Assembly: GCF_028550435.1 (NCBI RefSeq) | Contig: NZ_JAQQKV010000002.1 | Location: 868,001-932,000, forward strand | Reading direction: 5' to 3' | From: Asticcacaulis machinosus | Lineage (GTDB): Bacteria; Pseudomonadota; Alphaproteobacteria; Caulobacterales; Caulobacteraceae | DNA length: 64,000 bases | Shown here: piece by piece, positions 24,824 to 32,751 of the stretch | How the letters are laid out: each line of letters opens with the position of its first letter | How positions within the stretch are numbered: the stretch's first letter is position 1 | Position numbers and translations under genes: made by a program | Notes under the pieces: generated by a model | What the model was told of the DNA's origin: nothing | The model's database searches: none | The model's input: only the letters and a program-made list of their open reading frames with translations

Positions 24824-25611
24824 GCGATCTGATGCCGGTTCAAAATCCATCCCGCGCACCTTTCAACCCAATGTCGCTCGAAGGCCGCACCATTCTGGTG
24901 ACCGGTGCGTCGAGCGGTATCGGTAAGGGTACGGCCATCTATCTGGCGAAACTGGGCGCACGGGTCATTGCGTCGGGGCGTAATGCCGAACGGTTGCAGG
25001 AAACGCTCAACGAAATGCCGGGTGAGGGCCATGTTGGGCGGGTGCTCGACCTGTCGGAACACGAGAAGATAGTGCCGTGGATGAAGGAAACCTGCGCGCT
25101 TTATGGCCCTTTGAGCGGTCTGGCGCATTGTGCGGGCATCCAGTCGATGCGGCCGTTGCAGACAGTTAATCTCGACTATATCCGTGAGGTATTCGACGCC
25201 AATCTGACGGCGGCGCTGGTGCTGGCTCAGGCCATGCGGCTAAAGGCGTGCCACACGCCGCAGGCCTCATTGGTGTTTGTGGCCTCGACCTCGGCCCTGC
25301 GCGGGGCATCCGGCAATTCGGTCTATGCGGCGTCAAAAGGCGGTATGGCGGCCATGACGCGCAGTCTGGGGATCGAACTGGTGCGCGACGGGTTGCGGGT
25401 CAATTGTGTGGCGCCGGCCCTGGTCGATACGCCAATCGCCCATGCCTATCGTAAGCTGACTGAGGACGGCTATCAGAAACTGACCGCAGCGCATCCGCTG
25501 GGGATTGGCTACCCTGAAGATGTCGCCGCGGCGGTCGCCTTCCTGCTGGCCGATACCTCACGCTGGATTACCGGGTCGATCATGGCCGTGGACGGAGGCC
25601 TGCTGGCATGA
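24820..25611 (+). CDS. SDR family oxidoreductase (3-oxoacyl-ACP reductase-like)
   Basis: 263 residues. Classical SDR: cofactor loop TGASSGIGKGTA, NAG-type motif HCAGIQS, catalytic Ser in VASTSALRG, and Tyr-x3-Lys in SVYAASKGG. The end WITGSIMAVDGG is FabG-like. ASGRNAER after beta 2 suggests NADP preference. It starts by ATGA overlap with the Rieske gene and ends overlapping the hydrolase gene. Between two ketoacyl synthases, the simplest role is reducing a 3-oxoacyl-ACP to the 3-hydroxy form; sugar oxidation is an alternative. Confidence 0.86.
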   Translation: MSDLMPVQNPSRAPFNPMSLEGRTILVTGASSGIGKGTAIYLAKLGARVIASGRNAERLQETLNEMPGEGHVGRVLDLSEHEKIVPWMKETCALYGPLSGLAHCAGIQSMRPLQTVNLDYIREVFDANLTAALVLAQAMRLKACHTPQASLVFVASTSALRGASGNSVYAASKGGMAAMTRSLGIELVRDGLRVNCVAPALVDTPIAHAYRKLTEDGYQKLTAAHPLGIGYPEDVAAAVAFLLADTSRWITGSIMAVDGGLLA

Positions 25612-26438
25612 CGGTTGCCGCGCCCAAAGCCCCGTCACGGCGCATCAGTTTGTCGCTTAATCATGATCATAGCTGTGCGCCGCTCAGCTATCTGGAAATG
25701 GGGCGGGCGGACGGGCCGGTATTGGTGTTTCTGCATGGGCTGGGGGCGGATTGTCTGGCCTGGCATTATTGCCTGCCCGCGTTCATATCAAAATACCGGG
25801 TATTGGCGCTCGATCTGCCGGGACATGGGAAATCAGGTCAGGATGTGGGTGACGGCGATGTCGCCTTTATGACCGGCTGGCTGGACGAAGCCCTGGCGCT
25901 GCTGAAGGTGCCCTCGGCCCATGTGGTCGGTCATTCGATGGGGGCCAAGCTGGCGCTTGGTCTGGCCCATCGTCACCCTGAGCGTGTGCAATCCCTGACC
26001 CTGATCGCACCGGCGGGGCTGGGCGGGCCTTTTCATTATGAGACGATGGATGCCTATCTGGCCGCGCCGTCGCTAAAGACCGCCCATGATCTATCCCGGT
26101 TTCTGGTGACTGAGCGCCACGCCCAGATGGTGCCCGCTTTGGCTCAGGCGCTTTTTGAGTCGGTCAGCGATGCGGGGCGACGGGCGGCCTTCATAAAATT
26201 GCTGGAGACCGCCAAAACCTTTGGTGTGGAATTGTCGCCGCAATGGCGCGACTGGTCGCGCTTGCGCTGCCCCTTGCAATTTATCTGGGGCGATCAGGAT
26301 CGGCTGACGCCCTTACATGAGGTGGCCTATCTGCCAGCGGATGCGGTGGTTCACGTCCTGCCGGACACCGGCCATCTGCCCCATGTTGAGGCGGCGGCAG
26401 GCGTTGTGTCGCACCTGAAAGCGTTTTGGGAGGGATAG
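25608..26438 (+). CDS. alpha/beta hydrolase in the acyl cassette
   Basis: 276 residues. The alpha/beta hydrolase fold has the oxyanion region FLHGLGADCLAWHY, nucleophile Ser110 in VGHSMGAK, Asp231 in WGDQDRLTP and His256 in DTGHLPHVE, so the triad is complete. There is no signal peptide, so it is cytoplasmic. Within an operon of ACP-related genes it could be a thioesterase that releases or proofreads the acyl-ACP, or an acyltransferase. It overlaps the SDR gene by four bases and lies seven bases before the second KAS III gene. Confidence 0.83.
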   Translation: MTVAAPKAPSRRISLSLNHDHSCAPLSYLEMGRADGPVLVFLHGLGADCLAWHYCLPAFISKYRVLALDLPGHGKSGQDVGDGDVAFMTGWLDEALALLKVPSAHVVGHSMGAKLALGLAHRHPERVQSLTLIAPAGLGGPFHYETMDAYLAAPSLKTAHDLSRFLVTERHAQMVPALAQALFESVSDAGRRAAFIKLLETAKTFGVELSPQWRDWSRLRCPLQFIWGDQDRLTPLHEVAYLPADAVVHVLPDTGHLPHVEAAAGVVSHLKAFWEG

Positions 26439-26445
26439 GGCGGTC

Positions 26446-27468
26446 ATGGTCACCTTTGTCACCCGCGGCCCGGCCCTCAGGGGCATTGTGACGGCCATGC
26501 CTCAGCGTCAGGACGCGAACCGTGATCTGGCCACCCTCTTTGGCGAAGAGGCGGTCGATAAAATCATCCGGGCGACGGGGATCGAGACCCGTCCGGTTTC
26601 GGACGGCCTGCTGATCAGTGATATGGCGGTGGCGGCGGCGGAAAATCTGATGGAGGGGCTGGGCTGGACGTCGGACAGTATCGACCTGTTGGTCGTGGTG
26701 ACCCAGACGCCGGACTATCCCTTACCCGCAACCTCCTATGTCGTGCATGGCCGGTTGGGTCTGCCGATGACGACGGCGACGCTGGATTTGCGGCTGGGCT
26801 GTTCGGGCTTTGTCTATGGCCTAAGTGTCATATCGTCGATGATGGCGGCGGGCGGCTTAAAGCGGGCCCTGCTGATTGGCGGCGATGTCATCAACACTAT
26901 GATCGCCGAGGATGATCGGGCGCTTCGTCTGTTGTTCGGGGATGCGGTGGCGGCAACGGCTTTGGAAGCGTCAGATGACGATCATCAGATTGGCTTTGAT
27001 CTGGGCGCCGATGGGTCGGGTGTGCCGCATCTGATCTCAGAAACCGGCGGTGTGGCAAAGTCCGGCAATCCGCAGCTTTATATGGACGGGGCGCGGGTGT
27101 TGTCGTTTTCGTTGCGTCAGGTGGCGCCTTCGGTAGCGCGGGCGCTGGCAGTGACGGGACAAACCGCAAGTGACATGGATCATGTCATCCTGCACCAGGC
27201 CAATGCCATGATGATTCAGTCTCTGGCCAAAAAGATCGGCTTGCGCGATGATCAGGTGGTTGAGGCGGTCAGGGACTATGGCAATACCGGCCCGGCGTCG
27301 ATCCCGCTGGCCATGTGTGATCTGTTTCGCGGGCGCGCATCGCAATATCCGGTAAATCTGCTGCTGAGTGGTTTCGGTGTCGGCTGGTCGTGGGCGTCAG
27401 CCGTCTGGCGGACATCCCTGCCGACCTATTGCGAGATTATCCGTCTGCCGCATAAGGATCAGGTATAA
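26446..27468 (+). CDS. ketoacyl-ACP synthase III family protein 2
   Basis: 340 residues. A paralogue of the protein at 22669-23736: Cys119 in LRLGCSGFVYG, His250 in VILHQANAM and Asn280 in DYGNTGPAS, with a matching end, GFGVGWSWASA. The two share QTPDY/QSPDY and DIN/DLR-LGCSG blocks, which indicates duplication within this pathway. The triad is intact, so both could be active: perhaps two successive condensations, or a heterodimer like those in polyketide systems. Its stop overlaps the pseG start (TAATG), tying the cassette directly to the core sugar pathway. Confidence 0.88.
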   Translation: MVTFVTRGPALRGIVTAMPQRQDANRDLATLFGEEAVDKIIRATGIETRPVSDGLLISDMAVAAAENLMEGLGWTSDSIDLLVVVTQTPDYPLPATSYVVHGRLGLPMTTATLDLRLGCSGFVYGLSVISSMMAAGGLKRALLIGGDVINTMIAEDDRALRLLFGDAVAATALEASDDDHQIGFDLGADGSGVPHLISETGGVAKSGNPQLYMDGARVLSFSLRQVAPSVARALAVTGQTASDMDHVILHQANAMMIQSLAKKIGLRDDQVVEAVRDYGNTGPASIPLAMCDLFRGRASQYPVNLLLSGFGVGWSWASAVWRTSLPTYCEIIRLPHKDQV

Positions 27469-28481
27469 TGGCGCGTTTGTGGATCAGAACCGAAGCGTCT
27501 GCCGTTATCGGCCTTGGCCATTTCATGCGTTGTTTCGCCATTGCCGAAGCCGCCCGTGCGCACGGGTGGAAGGTCAGCTTCATCCTCAATGAGGCCTCAA
27601 GCGCTGCCCAAAAACATATGGCGGCCATCGGCGCCAACTGGGTTCAGGTGCAAAGCCGGATCGGCTCTCAGGCGGACGGGGTCGCGTTGCGCGTACTGAT
27701 TTCCAGCCATCACTGGCTGATCATCGACAGCTATATCGCCACCGCAGACTATATCGCCGCCATGTATGATCATGCCAAAGTTCTGGTCATGGATGATCTG
27801 GCGCAACTGAGCCATATCCGTGCCCATATGGTGGTCAATGCGGCAGCGGCGGCCAAAACCTTACCCTACGACGATATTGCCCCGCAGGCCGTGGCCTGCC
27901 TTGGGCCACTCTATGCACCGATCCGTGCTGAGTTCAGCCGCGACTATCCAAAGTCCGAGCAGGAGGGCTTTATCGCCCTGATGTTTGGCGGATCAGATCC
28001 TAACAACCTGACGGGACAGGCGCTTAATCATCTGTACCATGAGATGTTCCCGATGATCGGCCAGCGCGTGCCGATCCGTCTGATCGCAGGCCCGGCTAAT
28101 CCCCATGTTGAGGCCCTGTCAGCCCAGATTGCGGGCATGGAGCAGGTGTCATTACATGTGGCCCCGGACAGTGTGGCGGAGACTTTGAATGGGGCGGCCC
28201 TGGTGGTAACAGCCGCCGGTGGCAGCGTCGGGGAAATTGCGGCCCAGAGCCTGATGGCGCTGGTACTGATCGTGGTTGATAATCAGATCATGTCGCTCAA
28301 ATCCTCACCCTATCCGGTGATGGATGCGCGCGCGGGTTTACCGGATGATTTTGCGCAGTGGGTAGCAACCTTTCTGATGCACCCTGAAATCTGTCAGGAA
28401 ACCGCCACGCGCGCCAAAGCCTTAATCGACGGGCAGGGGCCGCGCCGGATTGTTGAAATCATGAACGAATTGAGTGTTTAA
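27468..28481 (+). CDS. pseG: PseG-like UDP-sugar hydrolase of pseudaminic acid synthesis
   Basis: 337 residues, GT-B-like fold. It removes UDP from the 2,4-diacylamido-trideoxy-altropyranose. The N-terminal IRTEASAVIGLGHFMRCFAIA matches the PseG motif with the catalytic His of GLGH, though the usual Asp after Arg is Glu here. VMDDLAQ, LMFGGSDPNNLT and the C-terminal VTAAGGSVGEIAAQSLMALV (nucleotide site) are present. It is coupled to KAS III-2 upstream and pseH downstream (3 bases). The identity rests on these motifs and on the surrounding pse genes. Confidence 0.88.
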   Translation: MARLWIRTEASAVIGLGHFMRCFAIAEAARAHGWKVSFILNEASSAAQKHMAAIGANWVQVQSRIGSQADGVALRVLISSHHWLIIDSYIATADYIAAMYDHAKVLVMDDLAQLSHIRAHMVVNAAAAAKTLPYDDIAPQAVACLGPLYAPIRAEFSRDYPKSEQEGFIALMFGGSDPNNLTGQALNHLYHEMFPMIGQRVPIRLIAGPANPHVEALSAQIAGMEQVSLHVAPDSVAETLNGAALVVTAAGGSVGEIAAQSLMALVLIVVDNQIMSLKSSPYPVMDARAGLPDDFAQWVATFLMHPEICQETATRAKALIDGQGPRRIVEIMNELSV

Positions 28482-28484
28482 ATC

Positions 28485-29048
28485 ATGATCTACGCGCATA
28501 TGTCCTTCCGTGAACCTACGGCTGATGACGCCAAAATGATCCTTGACTGGCGCACGGCGGATCATGTCGCGCCCTATATGCTGACCACGGTCGACTATGA
28601 TCTCGATAAACAGAGGGCGTGGATTGAGCGCAGTAATGCCCGCGACGATTATCACCACCGCCTTATCCTGATCCACGGCCGACCGGTCGGCTATACCTCG
28701 ATCACCATAGTTGATATGGAACATCGCGTCGGTGAAATCGGCATCTATATGGGCGAACGCGGCGTGTCAGGCGACCTGACCATGTATAATTTCGTACCGA
28801 CCCTGAACCATGCCTTCTACGCCTTGCGGCTGAATAAGCTGGTCAATCACATCGTCGACTGGAATCCGCGCGTCATCAAGGTTCAGAAATATAACGGCTA
28901 CCGTCAGATCGGTGTCGAAGAGGGCAAGATCATCAAGGACGGCGTCGCCCATAATCTGCATGTGTTTGAACAGACGGCGCAGGAATGGGCGCAGTTCCGG
29001 CGGAAATACCCCGACACCCGTGACTGGGATGGTGTAGCGCGTCCCTAA
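28485..29048 (+). CDS. pseH: PseH-like GNAT N-acyltransferase
   Basis: 187 residues. By position this is PseH, which acylates the C4 amine of the UDP-sugar. A GNAT fold is recognisable: LREPT-like start (MSFREPTADDAKMILDWR), GRPVGYTSITIVDMEHRVGEIGIYMGE and NAFYALRLNK-type helix. At the acyl-CoA loop, where GNATs carry Q/R-x-x-G-x-G/A, this protein reads ERGVSGDLTMY. With an ACP and ketoacyl synthases in the same operon, the donor may be an acyl-ACP rather than acetyl-CoA. That is inference. It is the last gene of the plus-strand operon. Confidence 0.83.
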   Translation: MIYAHMSFREPTADDAKMILDWRTADHVAPYMLTTVDYDLDKQRAWIERSNARDDYHHRLILIHGRPVGYTSITIVDMEHRVGEIGIYMGERGVSGDLTMYNFVPTLNHAFYALRLNKLVNHIVDWNPRVIKVQKYNGYRQIGVEEGKIIKDGVAHNLHVFEQTAQEWAQFRRKYPDTRDWDGVARP

Positions 29049-29115
29049 GTCGTCGTTGCCGATTGAGATTTAGTGGCGCGGGCCTATATTACTAATCGAA
29101 TATAGGAGATCACAT

Positions 29116-29586
29116 ATGGCCCGTTCATCGCTCGGTTTTGACCTGACCCCGCCGACAGAGACGCAGTATAAGTCGCTTGCGGCCAAACTTGATCCCGAAG
29201 CGGTACGCATCCTGCTTAATCATGGCACGGAACCGCCCTTTTGCGGCAAGTTCGATGAGTATGAGGATGAGGGCATCTATACCTGCGCCCTGTGTCACCT
29301 GCCGCTGTTTAAATCCCGCGCCAAGTTTCATTCCGGTTCGGGCTGGCCCAGCTTTTATGAAAGCATCAACAAAGATCACATCCGCTATATTCAGGATCGC
29401 TCACACGGTATGGTGCGCACGGAAATCCGCTGCGGGCGCTGTGACGCGCATCTGGGCCATGTGTTTGAAGATGGCCCGCGTCCGACCGGCCTGCGTTACT
29501 GCATGAATTCGGTCGCTATGGACTTTGTACCGGACGGCGAGACATTGCCAGATGTGCTGGAGCGTGATGATCCGGCGCAGGTTTAA
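29116..29586 (+). CDS. msrB: peptide-methionine (R)-S-oxide reductase
   Basis: 156 residues. It reduces methionine-R-sulfoxide in proteins. Zinc cysteines are in CALC and CGRC. The substrate region is [13 protein letters not shown], with [21 protein letters not shown] carrying the catalytic Cys. A good ribosome binding site (AGGAGA) precedes the ATG. There is no signal peptide, so it is cytoplasmic. The gene follows pseH by 67 bases and appears to have its own transcript. Confidence 0.96.
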   Translation: MARSSLGFDLTPPTETQYKSLAAKLDPEAVRILLNHGTEPPFCGKFDEYEDEGIYTCALCHLPLFKSRAKFHSGSGWPSFYESINKDHIRYIQDRSHGMVRTEIRCGRCDAHLGHVFEDGPRPTGLRYCMNSVAMDFVPDGETLPDVLERDDPAQV

Positions 29587-29608
29587 TTTGATCTGTATGC
29601 AGATCAAA
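29587..29608 (+). terminator. possible terminator after msrB
   Basis: TTTGATCTG-TATG-CAGATCAAA, a perfect 9-base stem starting right at the msrB stop codon, with no clear T-run after it. It may be a weak terminator or a 3'-end stabiliser. The rest of the gap (29609-29758) shows nothing else recognisable. Confidence 0.45.
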
Positions 29609-29758
29609 TAATTCCGTTCAAAAATGCGTGAAATTATTCCGTATCCGGATTTATTTTTGTTGCTAAGTCTCTAAAAGAGCGCATGATTTCATAACAGTCC
29701 AGGGAGGGCTGTGCCGAACTTTCGGCTTTAACCCGATATAAAAAACGGGAGTGAAATC

Positions 29759-30124
29759 ATGATCAAGTTAACCGCGATCGCCGTGGCAGCGGCGTTTGGG
29801 ACGCTTATGACCACCTCAGCTTTTGCCGAATGCGACATCATTCAGGGCCAGCAGGTGGGTAAGGCCATCACCCGCGTCACCCAAAAAGACCTGTCGGGGG
29901 TGATAACACCCGCCCGAAAGCCGGTGATCGACATCCTGCGCTGCGAAGGCGGCGGCAGTAAGTTTGAGGCGACTTTTCGTTATTCGCAAATAAACAGCGA
30001 TGGCCAGACGGTCTGGATCGAAGGCACGGCCAAAGGGCAGAATGACCGGATCAGCGATATTCAGTACCGCAAGGCAAGCCCCCAACTTCAGTCCAGTCTG
30101 GAGCCGCGCAAGGGTAAGTTCTGA
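29759..30124 (+). CDS. small secreted protein of unknown function
   Basis: 121 residues with a clear signal peptide, MIKLTAIAVAAAFGTLMTTSAFA, cut before ECD. The mature part of about 98 residues has two cysteines (AECDI and LRCEGG), which could form a disulfide, and a predicted beta-rich middle (KFEATFRYSQINSDGQTVWIEG). GGGAG precedes the ATG. I do not recognise a family. Its strong signal peptide, ribosome binding site and downstream terminator support a real, independently transcribed gene. Confidence 0.75.
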   Translation: MIKLTAIAVAAAFGTLMTTSAFAECDIIQGQQVGKAITRVTQKDLSGVITPARKPVIDILRCEGGGSKFEATFRYSQINSDGQTVWIEGTAKGQNDRISDIQYRKASPQLQSSLEPRKGKF

Positions 30125-30133
30125 TCGCGCAAG

Positions 30134-30159
30134 GCGACCTCTGAAAAGAGGTCGCTTTT
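30134..30159 (+). terminator. intrinsic terminator between convergent genes
   Basis: GCGACCTCT-GAAA-AGAGGTCGC, then TTTT. A perfect 9-base stem with a GNRA-type loop downstream of the secreted-protein gene; its end overlaps the last bases of the convergent membrane protein gene. Confidence 0.8.
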
Positions 30160-30805
30160 AGCCTTGGTCAATGGCTTTGTGCATAGTGTCGGCAAGCGAG
30201 TTGAAGATGCCACAATAAGCGGCGGCAATAACGGCTGCCACGATCATGCACCATAAGGCCAGCCCAATTGCTGTAGGTGCGGGTGGTGCAATCGGAAGAA
30301 CCTCGTTTGTATGGTAGGGATCATCCTGAAACGCCTTACCGTGTAGTTCGGGGTCGTACTTCAACAACAAGAAAATATGACCAAGTACGCTGCAAGCTAT
30401 AGAGAAGCCATGCGTTAGGATGATATCCCGATATTCATTGTCACCCCACATCGCGATAATGCCGAAAATTATATACTGAATAACCGTAAGCTTCCAAAGG
30501 ACACTAAGTGTTCTTTGCGGAACAATAGGTTCGCTAAAATAATCGATTAAATCTGGCGTCCCGTTTTTATATTTTACTTCGGGGAAGACCCGCACGGCTC
30601 TTTGTACACGCCCGTCAGACAAAGCTAATATAAATTGCGTGCCCGCAACGATGACTGAAACCCACATCAGAGCGTACCATATAGGCGCAGGCAGCCAATC
30701 CGTGAATGTGGCCGCAGGTATCGCAATAAGGCCGGCAATCGCGTTGACAACAACCGGCCAGTAAAATGCGGCCATCAGCCTGTCGTAAGTTTGCACGAAA
30801 CGCAT
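30158..30805 (-). CDS. five-TM membrane protein of unknown function
   Basis: 215 residues with about five hydrophobic segments: near residues 15-34, 42-62, 101-123, 131-150 and 178-200. Between the second and third is a charged loop (LSDGRVQRAVRVFPEVKYKNG). Codon use and base composition are AT-richer than the neighbours, which may indicate transfer or relaxed selection. I do not recognise a family. It faces the small secreted protein gene tail to tail, with only a terminator between them. Confidence 0.65.
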   Translation of the reverse strand: MRFVQTYDRLMAAFYWPVVVNAIAGLIAIPAATFTDWLPAPIWYALMWVSVIVAGTQFILALSDGRVQRAVRVFPEVKYKNGTPDLIDYFSEPIVPQRTLSVLWKLTVIQYIIFGIIAMWGDNEYRDIILTHGFSIACSVLGHIFLLLKYDPELHGKAFQDDPYHTNEVLPIAPPAPTAIGLALWCMIVAAVIAAAYCGIFNSLADTMHKAIDQG

Positions 30806-30854
30806 TCATTCCCCCATTGCCGGTAATGTTGTCATGGTAAGTATTCGATCGGCA

Positions 30855-30890
30855 ACAAAAAAAGCGGCCCCGTTATCGGAGCCGCTTTTA
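30855..30890 (-). terminator. intrinsic terminator after the aldehyde dehydrogenase gene
   Basis: AAAGCGGC ... GCCGCTTT (30861-30868 with 30881-30888) with A-run and T-run flanks, so it could work in both directions. It ends the minus-strand aldehyde dehydrogenase transcript. Confidence 0.75.
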
Positions 30891-30899
30891 TTAATGGGG

Positions 30900-30920
30900 T
30901 GTGGGGTTTGTAACCCCACA
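30900..30920. repeat. palindrome at the aldehyde dehydrogenase 3' end
   Basis: TGTGGGGTT-TGT-AACCCCACA, a perfect 9-base stem between the stop codon and the terminator. The same arrangement, with compensating base changes, lies after the ferredoxin-NADP reductase gene at 48747-48765. Confidence 0.65.
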
Positions 30921-30925
30921 ATCCT

Positions 30926-32356
30926 TTAAGCCGAGGTGTAGGCCGTCTTGACGATGGTGTAGAATTCCTTGGCATAGGCGCCTTGTTCGCGCGGGCCGTA
31001 GGATGAACCCTTACGGCCACCGAACGGAACATGGTAATCAACACCGGCGGTCGGCAGGTTGACCATGACCATACCGGCCTGAGCGCGGCGCTTAAAGGTC
31101 TCGGCAGACTTGAGCGAGGTGGTGCAGATACCGGCCGACAGACCCATTTCGGTGTCGTTGGCAACCGCAATGGCTTCTTCCAGGTCCTTAACGCGGATCA
31201 CGGACGCGACCGGGCCGAAGACTTCTTCCTTGTTGATGGTCATGTCAGGCGTCGTCTTATCGATCAGGGTCGGGGCATAATAGTAGCCCGGCGTCCCGAA
31301 CGTCAGGTCTTCGCCACCAGCGACGATCACGCCGCCTTCGGCCTTGGCCGTGGCAACCGCATCCTGAGCGATCTTGAGTTGTTCTTGCGACGCGATCGGG
31401 CCCATCTGAACGCCATCGGCGCGGCTGTCACCAACCTTGATCGCCTTGGCGGCCTTGGCCAGCTCGGCAACAAAGGTGTCAGCGATGCCTTCGGTCACGA
31501 TGATGCGCGAAGAAGCCGTGCAGCGGTGGCCGGACGAGAAGAACGAAGAGTTCAGAACCGAGTTAACGGCGATGCCGAGGTCGGCGTCATCAAGCACGAT
31601 GACCGGGTTCTTACCACCCATTTCGCACTGGATGCGCTTGCCCTTGGCCACAGCCGCGTCACGGACGCGCGTGCCGGTCGGAACCGAGCCGGTGAAGGAG
31701 ATGGCGTCGCAGCCGTCGATCAGCAGCGGACCTGCGACCGAACCGCGGGCGAACACGACGTTCAGCACGCCCTTGGGCAGGCCGGCGCGGGTCAGGATGT
31801 CCGCCAGAGCCCAGGCACAGGCCGGGGTCAGTTCGGCAGGCTTACAGACAACCGTGTTGCCAAAGGCAATCGCCGGGGCCATTTTCCAGGCCGGAATGGC
31901 GATCGGGAAGTTCCAAGGGCAGATCAGGCCGATGACGCCGACCGGCTCACGGGTGATCTCAACCTTAACGCCGGGACGCACAGAATCGAGCACTTCACCG
32001 TGGGCGCGCAGGGCTTCACCGGCAAAATATTTAAAGATGTGACCGGCGCGGGTGACTTCGCCGATGCCTTCGGGCAGGGTCTTGCCTTCTTCGCGCGACA
32101 GGAGTGCGCCTAGTTCGGCCTTACGGGCCAGAATTTCTGTACCGGCATTGTCGAGCACGTCAAAGCGCTGCTGCGGCGTCGAATACTGCCAGGTCTTAAA
32201 GGCTTCGCGGGCGGCCTCGATGGCGGCCTTTACCTCGGCTTCACCGGCGGTCGAATAGGTGCCGATGATGTCGTTGGTGTCCGAAGGGTTGATGTCGTTG
32301 AAGGTGTTGCCCGTTACGACCCATTCGCCGTTGATCAGGTTGCCATATGTTGTCAA
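30926..32356 (-). CDS. NAD(P)-dependent aldehyde dehydrogenase, probably 2-oxoglutarate semialdehyde type
   Basis: 476 residues. The start is a TTG at 32356 with GGAGAG six bases before it; no in-frame ATG fits the family N-terminus NLINGEWV. Active-site features are CPWNFPIAIPAWK, FTGSVPTGTRV, general-base Glu in CEMGGKNP and Cys in SSGHRCTASS. The C-terminal AGVDYHVPFGGRKGSSYGPR resembles alpha-ketoglutaric semialdehyde dehydrogenases of pentose and sugar-acid oxidation. A LacI-type operator 51 bases upstream, like those of Caulobacter xylose genes, supports a role in the Weimberg-type pathway. The substrate is inferred. Confidence 0.88.
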   Translation of the reverse strand: MTTYGNLINGEWVVTGNTFNDINPSDTNDIIGTYSTAGEAEVKAAIEAAREAFKTWQYSTPQQRFDVLDNAGTEILARKAELGALLSREEGKTLPEGIGEVTRAGHIFKYFAGEALRAHGEVLDSVRPGVKVEITREPVGVIGLICPWNFPIAIPAWKMAPAIAFGNTVVCKPAELTPACAWALADILTRAGLPKGVLNVVFARGSVAGPLLIDGCDAISFTGSVPTGTRVRDAAVAKGKRIQCEMGGKNPVIVLDDADLGIAVNSVLNSSFFSSGHRCTASSRIIVTEGIADTFVAELAKAAKAIKVGDSRADGVQMGPIASQEQLKIAQDAVATAKAEGGVIVAGGEDLTFGTPGYYYAPTLIDKTTPDMTINKEEVFGPVASVIRVKDLEEAIAVANDTEMGLSAGICTTSLKSAETFKRRAQAGMVMVNLPTAGVDYHVPFGGRKGSSYGPREQGAYAKEFYTIVKTAYTSA

Positions 32357-32406
32357 AGTCCGCTCTCCCGGAGTGTCTGAAAATCTTTGTAGCTACGCGC
32401 CAGAAT

Positions 32407-32418
32407 GTTAGCGCTAAC
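32407..32418. promoter_or_regulatory. LacI-family operator upstream of the aldehyde dehydrogenase gene
   Basis: GTTAGCGCTAAC is a perfect 12-base palindrome with the central CG of LacI-family sites. Caulobacter xylose-responsive promoters contain a very similar motif (from memory TGTTAGCGCTACCA). The remaining gap to the next gene (32419-32751) shows no gene. Confidence 0.65.
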
Positions 32419-32751
32419 TTAAGGGGCATGTGGTCGCGCAAAAGCCGCTTTACGTCAACCGCCTCTCGCAAAAAAGTGAAAAGTCCGGCTAAACCGGAAT
32501 TTGTGCGAGCCGACCTCTATATAAAGAAAAGTCCGACAAATTAAAGGGCTGATTTCAGAAAATCGTATACGAAATGGTCGCGCAAATCCCTTTTTTGGAT
32601 TGAAATGTTGGGTAATGCCTTTTGAGGTGCGCGCGTCTCATAACCTGATACATCACCATTTTAGGTTTTGACGCGATATTGTAGCCGAAAACCGCATACA
32701 CTTTTCGGCATATCGCTGACTGAAAATTCAGGCTTTTTAAGAAGGCGTCCT

